A stretch of 64,000 nucleotides of DNA from positions 101,357,739 through 101,421,738 of the forward strand of contig CM076259.1 of assembly GCA_038380795.1 (NCBI GenBank). The letters are read 5' to 3'. This DNA comes from Pyrocephalus nanus. Its lineage: Eukaryota > Chordata > Aves > Passeriformes > Tyrannidae. This document shows, one piece after another, positions 37,290 to 50,326 of this stretch; within the stretch, counting starts at the first letter, position 1; each line of letters opens with the position of its first letter. The position numbers and the translations under genes are program-made. Below the pieces are notes generated by a model. The model was given only the letters and a program-made list of their open reading frames with translations, was not told where the DNA came from and made no database searches.

Positions 37290-37755
37290 ACGCTGGACCT
37301 TGTCAAAACTTTGTTTGAAAAAATTTAACCTCAATGTACTATACAACATCTGTCATGCTTTTCTTATCTGCCACAGCAGCATTATCTTCAAAGATATCCA
37401 GCAGGTTAGTTAAGCATGACCTCCTGTGTCTAAATGTATGCTGGATGTCCTTAATCAAACTGTCTTTACATGTGCTGTCATGTCACATCCCTGACAATTT
37501 TCCTGTGCCAGATCTTAATCCTGCCTCTCTTTAATTTCCTTTTTTTGCTCTTGACTTTTTTTGGGGATGGGGGAAAGAAGCTGGAGTGCAACTTTAAGCT
37601 TTAAGGTTTCTGCCAGACTCAGGATATTTTAATATAGTATCTTCCTTACCCTCTCTTGTCTCACCATTCTTGCCCAGTCTCATTAATAGGGCCTAACAGT
37701 TAATGGGCACTTAAACCATATTCCCTTTTCCAAACCAGTCGGTGTCTCAGAGGCA
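37290..37755 (-). mobile_element. Ancient CR1/L3-type RT remnant
   Basis: On the minus strand the best-preserved part reads SCLTNLLDIFEDNAAVADK, then SMTDVV, then, after a frameshift, LNFFKQSFDKV. In CR1/L3 reverse transcriptases this is the stretch leading into motif A, whose usual form is DVVYLDFSKAFDKVP. The first catalytic Asp of motif A is Asn here. Further from the motif the plus strand keeps GGCACTTAAACCATATTCCC and TTTTCCAAACCAGTC (37706-37740), matching the upstream block that in old amniote copies reads like ATGGGCACTATATTTGCCCT. Frameshifts and stops are common. It is a different and much older insertion than its neighbour at 35930, and in the opposite orientation. Confidence 0.72.
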
Positions 37756-40700
37756 TCACAAGTTTTTCTAAGTGAGAGAATACCTTGGTGCCTTGCTAGA
37801 AAAGCAAAGGCCAAGACTGATGTAATCAAAAGGAACAATGTTGTAGCTGCCCTTATTTACTAAAGGTGAAAAAATGGCTCATACCTCTTGCACCAAGATG
37901 CAGTGCCTTGGGTTTTTTTCAAAGTCGTGTTGGTGGATGGCTTATTTCTTTGAATTGTATTAGTTGTGATGGTAGGAATGGTGTTGGTACCTTGTTTTGG
38001 CCTTGGATAAAAAACCTGCAGTGCAGAAACTCCTTGTTAAATAAGGTGAATTGTCCTGTAGGTGATGAGTATTCCCCTCTCCATGTGCCAGACTGGAGAT
38101 TTCAGACTAGATTTCCTATTGCAGAAAGCCATGCCATTTCTTAACTCCTCTCTTCTTATGTGCTAATGAACTATAGTCCATGAAAACATTTTTTTCACAC
38201 TGGTTCACTTTTAAGCTGGAGGCTTGAATGGAGAAACTGAACCACAGACCAGCTGCATGGATCTGCATTCACCTTTCTCAGTGAGTCAAAGATTCACATT
38301 TCTCATCTTATAACTGTGGGTGAGGCATCAGTGCCAAGAAAGATAATTAGTGTAAGTAGGTGTGGCAGGGCCTTGTTCTTCTCTGTGACTTTACAGAAAC
38401 AGAGAGTAGAAATGAAAGAATGAAGTTACAGATTAATTATCTCATATCGTAATAGGAAATATTGAAAATACGTGTTATAAAACATATTAGTAAAGACAAA
38501 TGCCATTCTTCACTGACTTTCAAATTCATGGCTCTTTTTGAAATCTAGATTATGCCCATTTTACCTCCTTGAGAAATGAAAGCATACTCCTGTGTTTCCA
38601 TACTAAATGCTATAATCTTCAAGAGGCCATGATAATTTTTAACTAAACCACTTTCCCTGTCTATTAAATACATAGAACAAAAGCCTTGTATGCCTTTACA
38701 GGTCAGAGCAACTGGAACGGCCTTTATGGAGTGCCCTCATTTGCTTTTTAATTAACCTCCATACACTTAATGTTGTGATAATTAAGGGATGTATTTAAGA
38801 TCTCAGATCAGCAGCACATGTATTGTACTGTGATCAAGTACAGGAGATCTTTTCTGGATAAGGGGATTTGTTGAATCAAGGCCAAACAGCAGACTGATTC
38901 TTTTCAGTCCATGGGTCAGTATGATAAATGGGATTTAGTCTTTGTCCACACAAGAGCAAAAGATCACAGATAATTTTATGCATACAATTGATACGAGTTT
39001 TGATTGTCACTGCATGAACAGAGGCTGTTTGTAGCATTTAAAGAAAAGTGAGTATGTAAGAGTTTGAGTCACTGGTGCCATAGGATAACTTGGCCTTGAA
39101 TAAACCAGGTCTTGCTCTCATCCCCTTGGTTCCTATTCATTGCTGCTTCACTAAGAAAGCTGCTGATATTTCTAGGAGTTGAGGGGGAACTGTGCCTCCA
39201 CGTCAGGCTCTTCAAAGCCCAAAGGATGGTTGAAATGCCTAGGAGATTCCCAAATAATCATTAACATTTTGGTCCCTAATCTCTGGGAACTAAATGCATA
39301 GTTTTATGCATTTCTCTTATAAAACCTTTACAGACATTTTCCCCCTCCAGTTTTGCATTTGTTGCTTTCATATACAAATCTCCTTTAGAGATATGCCAAA
39401 AAAATAGAGGCAGAAGCAGGAATATGCAACAGAGAATAACTCTGTCAACAAACATTATTACCACAAACCCGCGTACCCGTCTGTTTTGTTACTAGAGCAG
39501 CAGCACTAGTGAGGTGTGCTCAAGAGGTGAGACCATAAATCAAGTGTAAACTGTCTAGTGGTGTCTGGTAGGATCTTGTCCTGTTCTTCAATCTTCCCCT
39601 ACCTGTGCTTACTGTGTAATTCTGGTTTGGATAGTGGAATGTCTAAAACATGATTTGTAGAGGAAATCACTCTCCTCTCCAGCCATAAGCGAGAAATACC
39701 AAATTTTATGTCTCCATCATCTGAGGAGATATTTTTTCTTTTGAGCCACCTTCATTCTGGTTGTTTAATAGATATTAGTAAGTGTAGAGGCCTGAAAGCC
39801 TCCAACTAATTCTTTTTAAAAATTACCAGCACATAAAATTATATTCAGTATTTGTTTGGAAACAATCCAGAAGAATTTAGATTGCCTCATCATTGTTAGG
39901 CAAATTGCTGTATTAACAGGCTGTTTAGTTTTGTTAGAGGAACAAATGTGGACTGAAATGACTGGCAAGACACAAATAATTGGTTTGGCCAGTGGCCTGG
40001 TTTGGCTGGTTGGTCAGCTTGTCTGTCTTTGTTTCTTTCTCCAAGAAAAATAAATGAACTTCCCAGTTCATCTTTCATTTTCAGTAGAGCAAGTCTAGCC
40101 GGTCAGTTTTCTTCCATGATTGATTTAAAGATCCAGAATCAGAAACACAACCAAACCATGTGGAGAATTTGAAGGAAGGATGTCAATTTTTATTTTTTTT
40201 ATTAAATTGATTAATTTCAGGAAATTCCAGTTTCTGACTGAGATACTATATTACAGATGCTCTTCAGAGAAAGGGATTGTTCCTTCAAGAAACTTACTGT
40301 GTCTTGGGTTTCTTTGGGCCTTTTTCTACAGTGTTGATCTTTGAGTCTGTAGTCTTTCATTTTGTCTTTCTTTTTGAAGCAGAATAAAATATAGGTGAGT
40401 AGAAATTTGTGCTAACACAACTCTCAGCTTTCTTTGGCTCGCAGTTATCTTAATGTGATAAAATGTCAGTGGAGCGAACATGGTCTGTGTGGTCTTTTGC
40501 TGATGGGCATGGCATCTATGCTGGCAAGACTTGCACATCTAACTTCTACTGGCAAACTGGAAGGCTTAAGCATGACTAGAGATGACAACTCATGAGCTTG
40601 GTAGGGGCAAGAACATGCCACTCAGAAAATATATAGAATGAGCTGCATTATAATGGAGGAATACCTCTTTTCCCAGAATAGACGAGAAAAACATCCTTTC

Positions 40701-43700
40701 TCAGTGACTCCTTTCCCTGTGCCCACCCCCTCCCCCCGCCCCCATCCTCATTTGCTTTGATCTTGGGTGACTGGTGTGGAGTCAATATATATAAATGTGT
40801 TTTTTCTGGCTGGCTAAGTTTAATTGAAGCCACTGGTCAAAGTAGTTGCTGGTGAACCATTTGGTTTAGCATTCAGAGCACACTAAATATAAGCCTGCAC
40901 TAGGTGGTTTGGTGATTTCACTGCTCTTGCTCTCCCCATCCTCATCTTCATCCTCTCTGTTTTCAAAGCACTACAAATGAACTTACAAGACTCCCTCCCT
41001 GCACGTTCCTTTGCCTACATCTGTGGTGGACACAACTAATTTGAGATGAGCTTGGAGCAGGTAGCAACTGGACAGTAAAAGCTCAGCCCTTAATGAATGT
41101 GAGATCATTCTTTCTGCAGAAATGGCTCACCTGGTTACCAGGCATCAGCTACAATTTTAGTATGATCTCATACATTGTTTTCCCTAGGCAGTTTACAGAT
41201 GGTTTATCTCCCCTTGGCTTCAGTCCCCATACCTGTGTATTTCCACTGCATTGTATTTCTTTGTCACCTATGTACACTTAATGTACCACCTGGGTTTCAT
41301 TTTCAAGCTGAATCTCCTTTGTGTCTTTGGCTTTACTGTGGATTCAAATGGACACATCCAAATGCATCCTTTTTTCCTGTATGCTTGCCTTTTTTTTCTG
41401 TTAATGCTTTATGTAAACATGTGACAAGTGTAGTCTTTTTAAGCCATGTAGGTGTTCTTGTCACTTGAGCTGAACATAATCCATTACATATGATTTTGCA
41501 AGGAGACTAAAAGTTAGTACTTTTTACTATGTTTGTTGTTGTTACTGCCTTAGAGTACAGTTCAAGATTTGTGTGGTGGGATGTACATCTGTGCATGTGA
41601 GATAGTTGTATCACATGTGTTTATGATTACCTTGGAGTACATTCCCAGGTTTCTGCACCAGTGGAATAAATTGCATTTAGTTTGCAGTTCTGACCTTCTC
41701 ACCTGCACTCTGCTCACTATAATCTTACTCTGCAGGAATTGCTTTGAACACCTCAATTCAATAAGGCTGGTTTTATACAACACACTATTTTCTAATAAAA
41801 ATAACCTGCTATAAAAATACTTTTCTTTTTTCCTCTCTGCCATCTCTTGCAGCCTCCACTGAGTCACAGCAAGGAACGACTATTGTGCTGATCTAAAACT
41901 TAAGTGCTACAGGCTTAAGGCTGTGTATATCAATTACAGATTATCTCATGAATCAGCTAGGCTAGAACAGAAGATGTTTCACCAAGGTTCTTGAAAGCTT
42001 TCTTTTATAACTGACAGGAATAAGGAAATGTTATCACACCATAGAAATAAAAGAATCATGTGGTTCAAGATGCAGGACAGAAATTATTTGTCCTACTAGG
42101 GAAAAGCAGGCTAAGGCAAAAAGCAAGGTGAAGCAGTAGGCCAGGAGATGAGCCAGGTTGTCTCTCTGCCTTTCTCTTCCATTTGTTCCTTCACTGTCAC
42201 AAGAAGAATGGCAGAATTGCTGTTCAGGGCCATGCTCAAACTATCTCACTTCTATGAGCCTCCCCATGTGAGGCACCTATGGCTTTTATTTCCTAGAACT
42301 TTATGGTTTTCCTCCTAATTATCTGTTTGGGATCCGATCCAAGAAGTTTGAGTACTGTTTAATTGCATCTAGTAAAAGATAAGTGGTGTGATGGTTGTTT
42401 CAGAAAACTTATTCTATTTTTAATCTGAATATGAAAACATTTGGCTACAAGCTCATGTTGGAATGGCATGTGTAGATATTGTCACCCAGACATTAGCAGG
42501 AAAACAGTGCATTGTGTTGTCTGTCTATAGACACGCTCCACTTTGAACACTTGCCAGTTTTCTATATTTGAGCTAACTACTATGTTGAACTCATTAAAGT
42601 CATATAATATATGGTATTTTAAAATGGTTTGCACTGGCACACACAGCAGATATTTTGGGAAGTCATTTTCAAGCAGAGATAGCAGTTGATGGTGGCTGTT
42701 TTGGTGCAATAGAATAGTAAACACTGGACAGGAGATCTTTCGTCCTGCCTCCTCCTCCTCCCAATATTTGTTTTGATGGTGCAAAAACTCAGCCTTAAAG
42801 CCACAGGTTAAATCAGCTGTGTATCAAGAGAGTTTTCTAATTTTCTTTCATGTACCCAAAAGGGTAAGACAGTTCATTTCCACAATGCAGAGGGAGGAGT
42901 GAGAGCATGGTTCTGCTTGCTTAAGACTGGAGAACCATGGATTTGCCCTGAGCAGACCCAGCAAGGAAGGAGACAGACCTAAGAAGGTACTATGTGTTTG
43001 TTTACACCTGGTCTAGGTGAATTTGGATCCTTCTAACTTGTGGAACAACTCTGCTCTAAGGACTGAAATGTGATTTGACTAAATCTGATTGCCCTGACTT
43101 CATAACTGAGTGAGACTTACTCAGTCTGCCTCTGACTAAGTATAACTGCATCAAAAATGCAGCAACCAGTCTGTGTGCAGGGCTGGTTCCAGGGGACTGA
43201 TGTGGCTCTGCTGGTTCATATTTGCTCCAAAAACAGCACTGGAGTAACTTTGTGCTGGCAGGCTTTGTGCGGGATGTGGTGTCGTTTGTCCTCCCACAGC
43301 TGGCGTGAGGCCAGCATAAACTCTGTATCATGTGTTCTAGCTAATTCATCTTAAATGTGATTATGTGCCCTGGGCTGATCCAGATCAAATGTGTACTGAG
43401 AGCAAAGAGCCAGGATTAATGATCATGGAGGCGTGACCTGAATTCAGCCATTGAAGAGAAAGCCTGTGCTATAATCTAGTTGCTCTGACAGAGCTGCTTG
43501 GCACTTCTTTCCTTGGGGATCAAGACTGGGAACAGGAAAGGACAAAGTCACAGGAAAGAGTTTTCATGGTGGTGGTGTCACTTTATTTCTCTCTGAAAGT
43601 GTCTGTGTTTATTCTCCTCCTTTGAACTATGTAACTGCACACATGGATTGACATGGGAGTTAGGAGACTTCTGTAAAATACCAGCTTCTGTTTTGCTGTG

Positions 43701-45953
43701 CTCTCTCTAGAACTGATGGCAAAGCTGGACCTTTCAATTTCTAGGACAAGCCCGAGTCTCTCCTGAACTCTGTATTTAAGACAGTTTCTCCCTGAACACA
43801 CTGCCCACCAACCTGTGGTGATTGCTCTCCAGCAGTCCCAGTAGTGCTGCTCTCTGCTGCCTGGCTCTGTGGTTCCTGGCTGTCATGGGTGTCTGTAATG
43901 GATAAGCCTTTGGCCAGGAGACTATCAGGATATGGCTTTTCCTGTCAGGTTTCTGCCAGGACAGGAGGAGGATTTGTAGGACCAGGGGACCTTCTAATTG
44001 CGGAGCCTTTGCAAGGTGTGAAGGTTAACATCAAGCATTCCCTGGGGGAAAGAAAAAGCTCAGATGTTAGTCCTAGCATTGCAAGGAATATAGCAATGGA
44101 AAGCATACAGCAATGATCTCTATCCTCTTACAATCCAAATACAACGGCCCAAACATCAGTGTTGTAAAATGAAGCTCAGATGGTGGTTGGAGAGGGGCCA
44201 AGGCTGCTTAAGCTCAGTATGTAAAACTGGAGGTAGTTTTGCAGTGAGGACTGGACAAAGGTACCTGTTTTAGAAACGTGGCTGTTCTTCATCATCCTGC
44301 TTCTCCACTGCCCTGACCCTCATGCCAAAAGTCATTGATTGCCTTTGGCTTCTCTTGTTCTCATGTCTCAAATCATCTGCAGTAGAAGTTTTGGTCAGAC
44401 TCCCATCTTCCACCCAGAACTTGCCCATCTCTGTATAACCTATCCCTATTCTTCCATAGCAGTACTTCTTTCTTCTCCCTTTCTATAGCCATTTTGCCAT
44501 CCACTTTAAATGGCTACTTCTGTTTCATCTTTTCATGCTCAAGCCCCTTATCCTTTTAGAGATTTACTGCTCTGCATGCTTCTCTTCCACACTGTCCTCT
44601 GACTCATTTGCCTCACCAGTGCTGCTAACTTTGTCTGCAGATTTTTCTTTTTCTTTTACCATCCATACTTCAGATGCGAAATCTGCAGTTGATCTGTAAG
44701 TAAAGTAATTTCCTGGCCCTAAAGACACTCCTTAACCCTGTTTTCTACATAGAATTACGCAGCTGAAGAGCAGTGGTTGAGAGGAGTCAGCACTTCATAA
44801 TACTTCAGATATACAAATTGAAGCATTTGCTTACATCTTTCTTACCATACCTTTGCATATTACTTTGGCAGACAGTGGTGAAATACTTAGATCACAAACT
44901 CCCCCAGGCAGAGAGCAGGTCCTCCTATCTGCTTTTTACTTGGCACTGACACTGTTATCCCATCAGCTTCTCATGACAGTAATTGGACCTGAAAATGGAG
45001 GGATTTTTTTTCCCCTACATAAAGTTTGCGAAGTATATTCCCTAAAATCTAAATATATTGCTTCTGAAACACTGCCAGAACACTTTATGACTTTTATAGT
45101 TATAGGTACTTCAGGCTTCCACTCTTCTCTTTAGCCTGGTCGAACCAATGGCTCCCACGTGGCAAAGGGACACAGCCCATCCCAGACAGGCACCTAGTGT
45201 GGGGTTGTGAGGGGTGTAGGATATAACCCCAAGGCAAGAGCATGAGCAACACAGGAAAATAGTTCCCAGGTTCACTGCAGCAGCATTTAACACCTCTGCT
45301 CTACAGGATTTAGTGTACTGACATTTTTCAATAGAAAACAGAAGTTTAGTAGAAAGTATTACTTAAGCAGAAACCCAGTTTTCTGCATACTTGTCTTCCA
45401 GAAGAAAAAATTATGTCAGTTCCCATAATAATAATATCTGAACCCTTATATGCTGCTGTACTTTTATCCTCCAGGATCTTGGGAGCCATTGTTGAAGTCT
45501 GGACATAACTGTACAGTATTGAAGACTCTACATATCCTACTGTACATAGTGGGGATGCAAAGCTATATTTGGAGAAAATAAAGGTGGTCAGACTATCTGT
45601 ATAATTAGCAGCAAGATCAAAGGAGGTTTGGAAATGCTTTCCATCATCATATTTCTAAACCATTTTTAAAGTGATCTGGGAAATACCATCTCTCAATGTT
45701 GGAGGCTACTGGCACAAACCACTTCTCATTCATATCTCAGACATTGAGGGATGAGAGATCGTTTCTTTTTTGCAAAATTACATTAAAAAAACATTGAATA
45801 TATCTGTGTGTGCAACTGCCAGTGGGCAAATTTAAAGTAGTGGATTGCTCTTCAGTATTAATCATGTTAATTTATATCTAGATGTGACTCACTTGATTAC
45901 TTATGGAAATCAAAGCTGAGTGATTTTCTTTATTGTATGTAGGAAGAGGGCAA

Positions 45954-45989
45954 GTGCGTGTGCATGTGCGTGTGCATGCATGTGCGTGC
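45954..45989. repeat. 36-base alternating purine-pyrimidine run
   Basis: Every base from 45954 to 45989 alternates purine and pyrimidine, made of GTGC, GTGT and GCAT units. The run is rich in CG and TG steps, the composition most favourable for left-handed Z-DNA. It is a degenerate microsatellite rather than a simple (TG)n. Confidence 0.9.
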
Positions 45990-46091
45990 CTTATCAAAAG
46001 AGGGAGTAACTTCACTAGTCACACTTCTTTACTGTCTTTCATCCCTAAAATCCCTGAAACAAGAATGAATGTAAAATCAGTTTTCAGTGCC

Positions 46092-46118
46092 TTTTTTTTT
46101 TATTTTTTTTTCTTTTTT
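46092..46118. repeat. T-rich tract
   Basis: T10-A-T9-C-T6 homopolymer run. No retrocopy body is visible beside it. Confidence 0.85.
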
Positions 46119-46849
46119 AATTAAGGACTGCCTGTCCCAGTAGTTTGCTTCATTTGTTTCCCGGGGATTTCTCAACTCAAGATGTCTGACAGAAGGACAG
46201 GAGGTTTCACATTCAGAATTTTGATGTTTCCCATGTTCTGTTCTTTATTTTCAGAAATTATCACAAGAATAGCTTGAACCAGTTTGACCTGTTTGTACAT
46301 CTCATAGCACAATGGGGCTCTAATTGAGGCATCAGATATTACTGAGCTGATGCCATTATTATTTAAAAACAAGTAGGTACCTATTAGGAATATTTATTCT
46401 CTGTCTTTTATCAAGAAAATAATTTTCTAAAGAGAGTTGTGTTTTTATCTTATTTAGGGTATTGATTACCTACTGCTTTGAAATAAAAGGAGATTTATAT
46501 GCTCTGCTGCTAGATAATCTGTGAAGGACTGTTATGGTAAGACTGAGCTCCTAAGCTGGGAGCCAAGAAGAGAGAGGATGTTTTGCAGCTTGGCTTTACC
46601 TTTCTCACATGATTCATCGGATGCTATTTACATCTCTTTGTACCTCTGTTCAGTTCTCGATTTCACAAGAAAGTGTAATTGTTGTAATTGTCATGATGCT
46701 GAGCTCTCTGGCCTCCCGGGCCTGCAAGAACTCTTTCCCATAAGGAGACAACGAGCAGACAGCTCTTCTACTCTGCTGGCAGCCTTAGACTTGCAGAAGT
46801 CATACCCAAGTCACTTGAGATTTGTAATAACAACAACTACCTCTTCCTC

Positions 46850-46899
46850 TTCTTTTTGTTATTCTTCTCCTTCATCTTCTCCTTCCCCTCTTCCTTCTA
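46850..46899. repeat. CTT-rich pyrimidine tract
   Basis: Mostly CTTCT, CTCC and TTCC units broken by GTTA and CA. It ends TTCCTTCTAG|GTC, so it resembles a splice acceptor, but the following sequence is not recognisable as an exon. Confidence 0.7.
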
Positions 46900-47095
46900 G
46901 GTCTTGAAACATTTCAAGTGTTTCTAGTCTTTTTTATTAATCGACAGTGAGATTAACTAGAAAAATTCTTAGTTTTAATTTAAAACAGGGTCTCTTTCAA
47001 TCACATGATTTCAAGACCCGAGGCTTCTGGAAGAGCAGTAGATACCAAAGTTAAAATGGCAAGGGTCAGTGTACACTAGTATGCAGTTTTGTACA

Positions 47096-47150
47096 TCATA
47101 GAATCATTAAGGTTGGAAAAGACCTCTAAGATCACTGATTCCAACCATTA
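47096..47150 (-). mobile_element. CR1 3'-end fragment
   Basis: The plus strand reads TCATAGAATCATTAAGGTTG, then GAAAAGACCTCTAAGATCAC, then TCCAACCATTA. This is the reverse complement of the CR1 3' terminus (AGATCTTAGAGGTCTTTTCCAACC...ATTCTATGA). Only about 55 bases remain, so the insertion was severely 5'-truncated or later deleted. Confidence 0.88.
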
Positions 47151-47302
47151 GGATGTTGTTCTTACCAGGAAAAGGAAAAAAGACCTGCAGGAGGAGCACT
47201 GAAGGAACTAAGGAACTTGGATGTTCCATAGTGGCAGTAATAGTTTCCTAAAGCTCCCCTCAGCTTTGATAAATGGAGACACTGGGGGAATTTATGGGCA
47301 GG

Positions 47303-47319
47303 AAAAAAAAAAAAAAAAA
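47303..47319. repeat. A17 run in purine-rich tract
   Basis: Seventeen A followed by GGAAAGAAAAAAG. It is purine-only for about 30 bases. Confidence 0.9.
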
Positions 47320-50305
47320 GGAAAGAAAAAAGCATAGTTTGAAAAAAAGGTGAAGGAATAAAACTTCCTGCTTTCACATAGATGCAGAGTTCAGGGCTTG
47401 TGAGGATACTGAAGAATTTAAAATTCTTACCAGCGTATCAGTAGGTGTGTTTTGCACTGCTCATACTGACTGCATCTGAAGGAAGCACTGACTAACAAGT
47501 TTCTGGCAGTAGTATATGCAGAGATGGAGGTAAGGGAGCACTGTCTCCCAGGCTGTTCTTGAAGTAGTAACACCATACTTTGTGTTGGCGTATGCAACTC
47601 CGAGTGCAGGCTGTGGATTCTCCACACCCCAGAATTACCTACCTACTCAGGGCTGCTTACAGATTGCCTTGCTGAAAAGACTGCTTCCCGAGCTAGTGGC
47701 ATGTGCAGTTGAGAGATGGTCCTACCTATTTTTGTTGACTTTGATTCAGGGGAAGATGGGAGCAGAACTTTTAAGAATTCAAAACAGAAGAAGTTAAATA
47801 TAATGATCTGCAAGGGGGTCATAAGAAACACAGTTGGGAAGGATTTTCTGCTGCTTTGTTTTCATAGCCCCACTGACCACAGCTGGTTGCTGGCATGAGC
47901 TTTCCAGGCACCTCAGCAGGAGGGCAGAGCCCCATCTGACAGGTTCACCCTTGCCTGCATGCAGCCTGGCCAGCAGCATGCTCGTGCTTCTTGGGGCAAA
48001 AAGATGAAATCTTCAAAAGCTCAAAGCTCCCACAGGTGACATTTTCTCCAGGCTGCTCCAAAACTCATGTTTCCCCTGTGAGCAGCAAGATGCCTTGCCA
48101 AAATTGCCAGTGCTGGCACATGAAGATAGGTCTTGCACCGATGGAACAACCTGCTGAAAGTCCACCCCACAGCCAAGGCCTGCAAACTTGAAGCTGCTGT
48201 GCACTGAAAAACCCTATTTGGATGCTAAAGCCCATACAGAGACAGAGTCCTAGCAGGAAAGCATCCTAGTTTGTGGCAGCATCTGCAGGGACGTTTCCAT
48301 GCTTCCTCTCTGAAAATTAGTCTTAGGAAATTCACATGGTTGCTTTTAATTTTCTCTCTTTACTGAAATGAGTATTGTGGTGAGGCAATGATGGGGCAGG
48401 AGGTGGTGTGGGGGTGGTTGGGAACCCCAACCTTTGTGCTTGCAAGAAGTTCACTGTTGCTGACAACATTTTGGACACCATTGCCTGTGCCCAGTGCCTG
48501 CTGTAGGTTGCATTTTCACTAGGAAAATCTCCTACAGTGGGTTATTGAGTCTGCAAAAACCCAGTTGGGGTCTGGGAGTGACATGTATTTAAAATGAAAT
48601 AAAGGAGGATGTCACTTGAGTTCAGCCTTTTCCAGAGTTGTTGGAGATTAATGATTTATTTCAAATTCCTGACATAGTTCTCAGTCTCAGATTCTGGCTG
48701 CATCTGTTAATCCTCCTGGCTGTGTGAAAATCTGGCAAATAGGAATCCTGAAGTTTCAAAAGGCAGAATGTGAATTAAGATCTCCTCAAGACAATTTCCC
48801 AAACTTTTTTTTTTTTTAATTGAGATTTTAAAATTACTCTCATTCCAGCTTGAAGTATAAGTCATAGTTTTTGCATTGCCTGGGGCAGAAAAGTCTGCAT
48901 AGTCTGTTTTGAAATTTCCAGTTATTTGCTATGTGTACACATGATTGTATTAATTGGATTATAGTCTGAGTGTATAAATACTGAACTATATTTATGGAAA
49001 ATGAATCTACCAAAGACTAATCCTCACAACATGCAAAAAGAGAAAAAAGTAGTACATTATAAACAACTGATGAGACAAGTTTAAATTATTTGTCCCCAAA
49101 GTGGTAGTAGAGATGCGACTTGAACTGTTACTATTACTGTTCTTAAAATCCTCTTTCTAGATAGGATTGATCTTTTTCCTCCAAGCTTGTTACTATGATC
49201 TGAAACTCCCATTTGTTTTAATTTCCTTCCTTTTCCTGTCTTTATACATCCCCTTTTGAAAGGGCTGTCACAATGTGTGGAGCAAAAAGTCAGTTTGCAT
49301 AGTAATCCTTAGATGTCGTTATTTTCAAAAGTTTTGTAATGTTGGGTTTTTTTTCAAAATCCTTGGTGATTCTTGGCTGGACTGATCAGGTTTCACGTTT
49401 GCTTTTCTGCTCAATACACATATAAAGCAGGTTCTTAAATATATTTTGCAACTCACGAGTGGCCTCTGGCCTGCAACAACATGTTGCCATGTTTGCATCC
49501 ACTAGAGCTCCAGTTTCCACAATTTGCATCCCACCAAAGTTTTCTAATTCATAACAAGCAGTTGCTGCTCTAGTTGGGAACATCTTTATATAGAATGAGA
49601 TGAGGAAGTCTAGAAATGAAAAAATACTACAAACATAATAGGTATTACAAGCCCAGCATTTTTGCCAATGAAACATAGTTGGGTTTGTGGTATAGGTTTG
49701 GGCTGTACCTCACCAGATAAAGTCTTTTTTTCTGTGCATGGCACTGCCAAGAACTGCTGAAAGAGGGCTGCAGGGTGTCCTTTGCTCAATGGGGGACCAG
49801 CGTTGTGCCCCCTTTTGCACCCTCCTTTTGCAGAACTCACCTGGCAGAAAATATGAAATGGCCAAATGATTTTTAGAGGTCAGCTTATATACCAGTGGGG
49901 CAACAGGCACTAGGTAGGAATTTAGGAGCACTCAGAAACTCTTTCTGCCACTGTCTTCCCTTCTGCTGTTTAATTTCCTTCCTATAAGTGCCATACCCTT
50001 TAAATAGGGATAAACCTCACAACAATAAGCCTTATAGTGATACTGGAGATGCTTAATTATTTTAGGTTTGAGCAGCACATGGAACAGGTCAAACATGCAA
50101 AAGTAATTTTTCTCTCCAAATTTTACAGCCTTATTATTTCCTAAAATTCTCCACTTTGTGACTAGGAAAGTTGAGAGAGGAAAAGAGCTCCTGTGCAGTG
50201 GAAGTATTTCTTCTGCTGCAATTATGGCAGCTCATGTGAGTTTGTAATTTCTCGAGCTTTAATCTGCACAAGTCACAAAAAGAAATTGTCTGAGGATGAA
50301 AAAGC

Positions 50306-50326
50306 TTTTTTTTTTTAAAAAAAAAA
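50306..50326. repeat. T11A10 palindrome
   Basis: Eleven T are followed directly by ten A, flanked by C on the left and G on the right (AAAGC-T11-A10-GTAA). This makes a near-perfect self-complementary hairpin with no loop. Confidence 0.9.

Larger units (their letters stand above)
37756..47095. other. 9 kb without a recognisable gene
   Basis: This is unique AT-rich sequence. It contains a C-rich patch near 40724-40742 and pyrimidine-rich DNA at 44.3-44.7 kb. It also holds the alternating purine-pyrimidine run at 45954-45989, a T-rich tract at 46092-46118 and the pyrimidine tract at 46850-46899. The 128-codon open frame 46521-46907 (+) ends inside that pyrimidine tract in a Ser/Thr/Pro low-complexity tail and resembles no protein. 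Confidence 0.55.

Noticed and set aside
46521..46907. 128-codon plus-strand open frame
   Set aside because: No recognisable domain. The C-terminal third is Ser/Thr/Pro low complexity encoded by a pyrimidine microsatellite.
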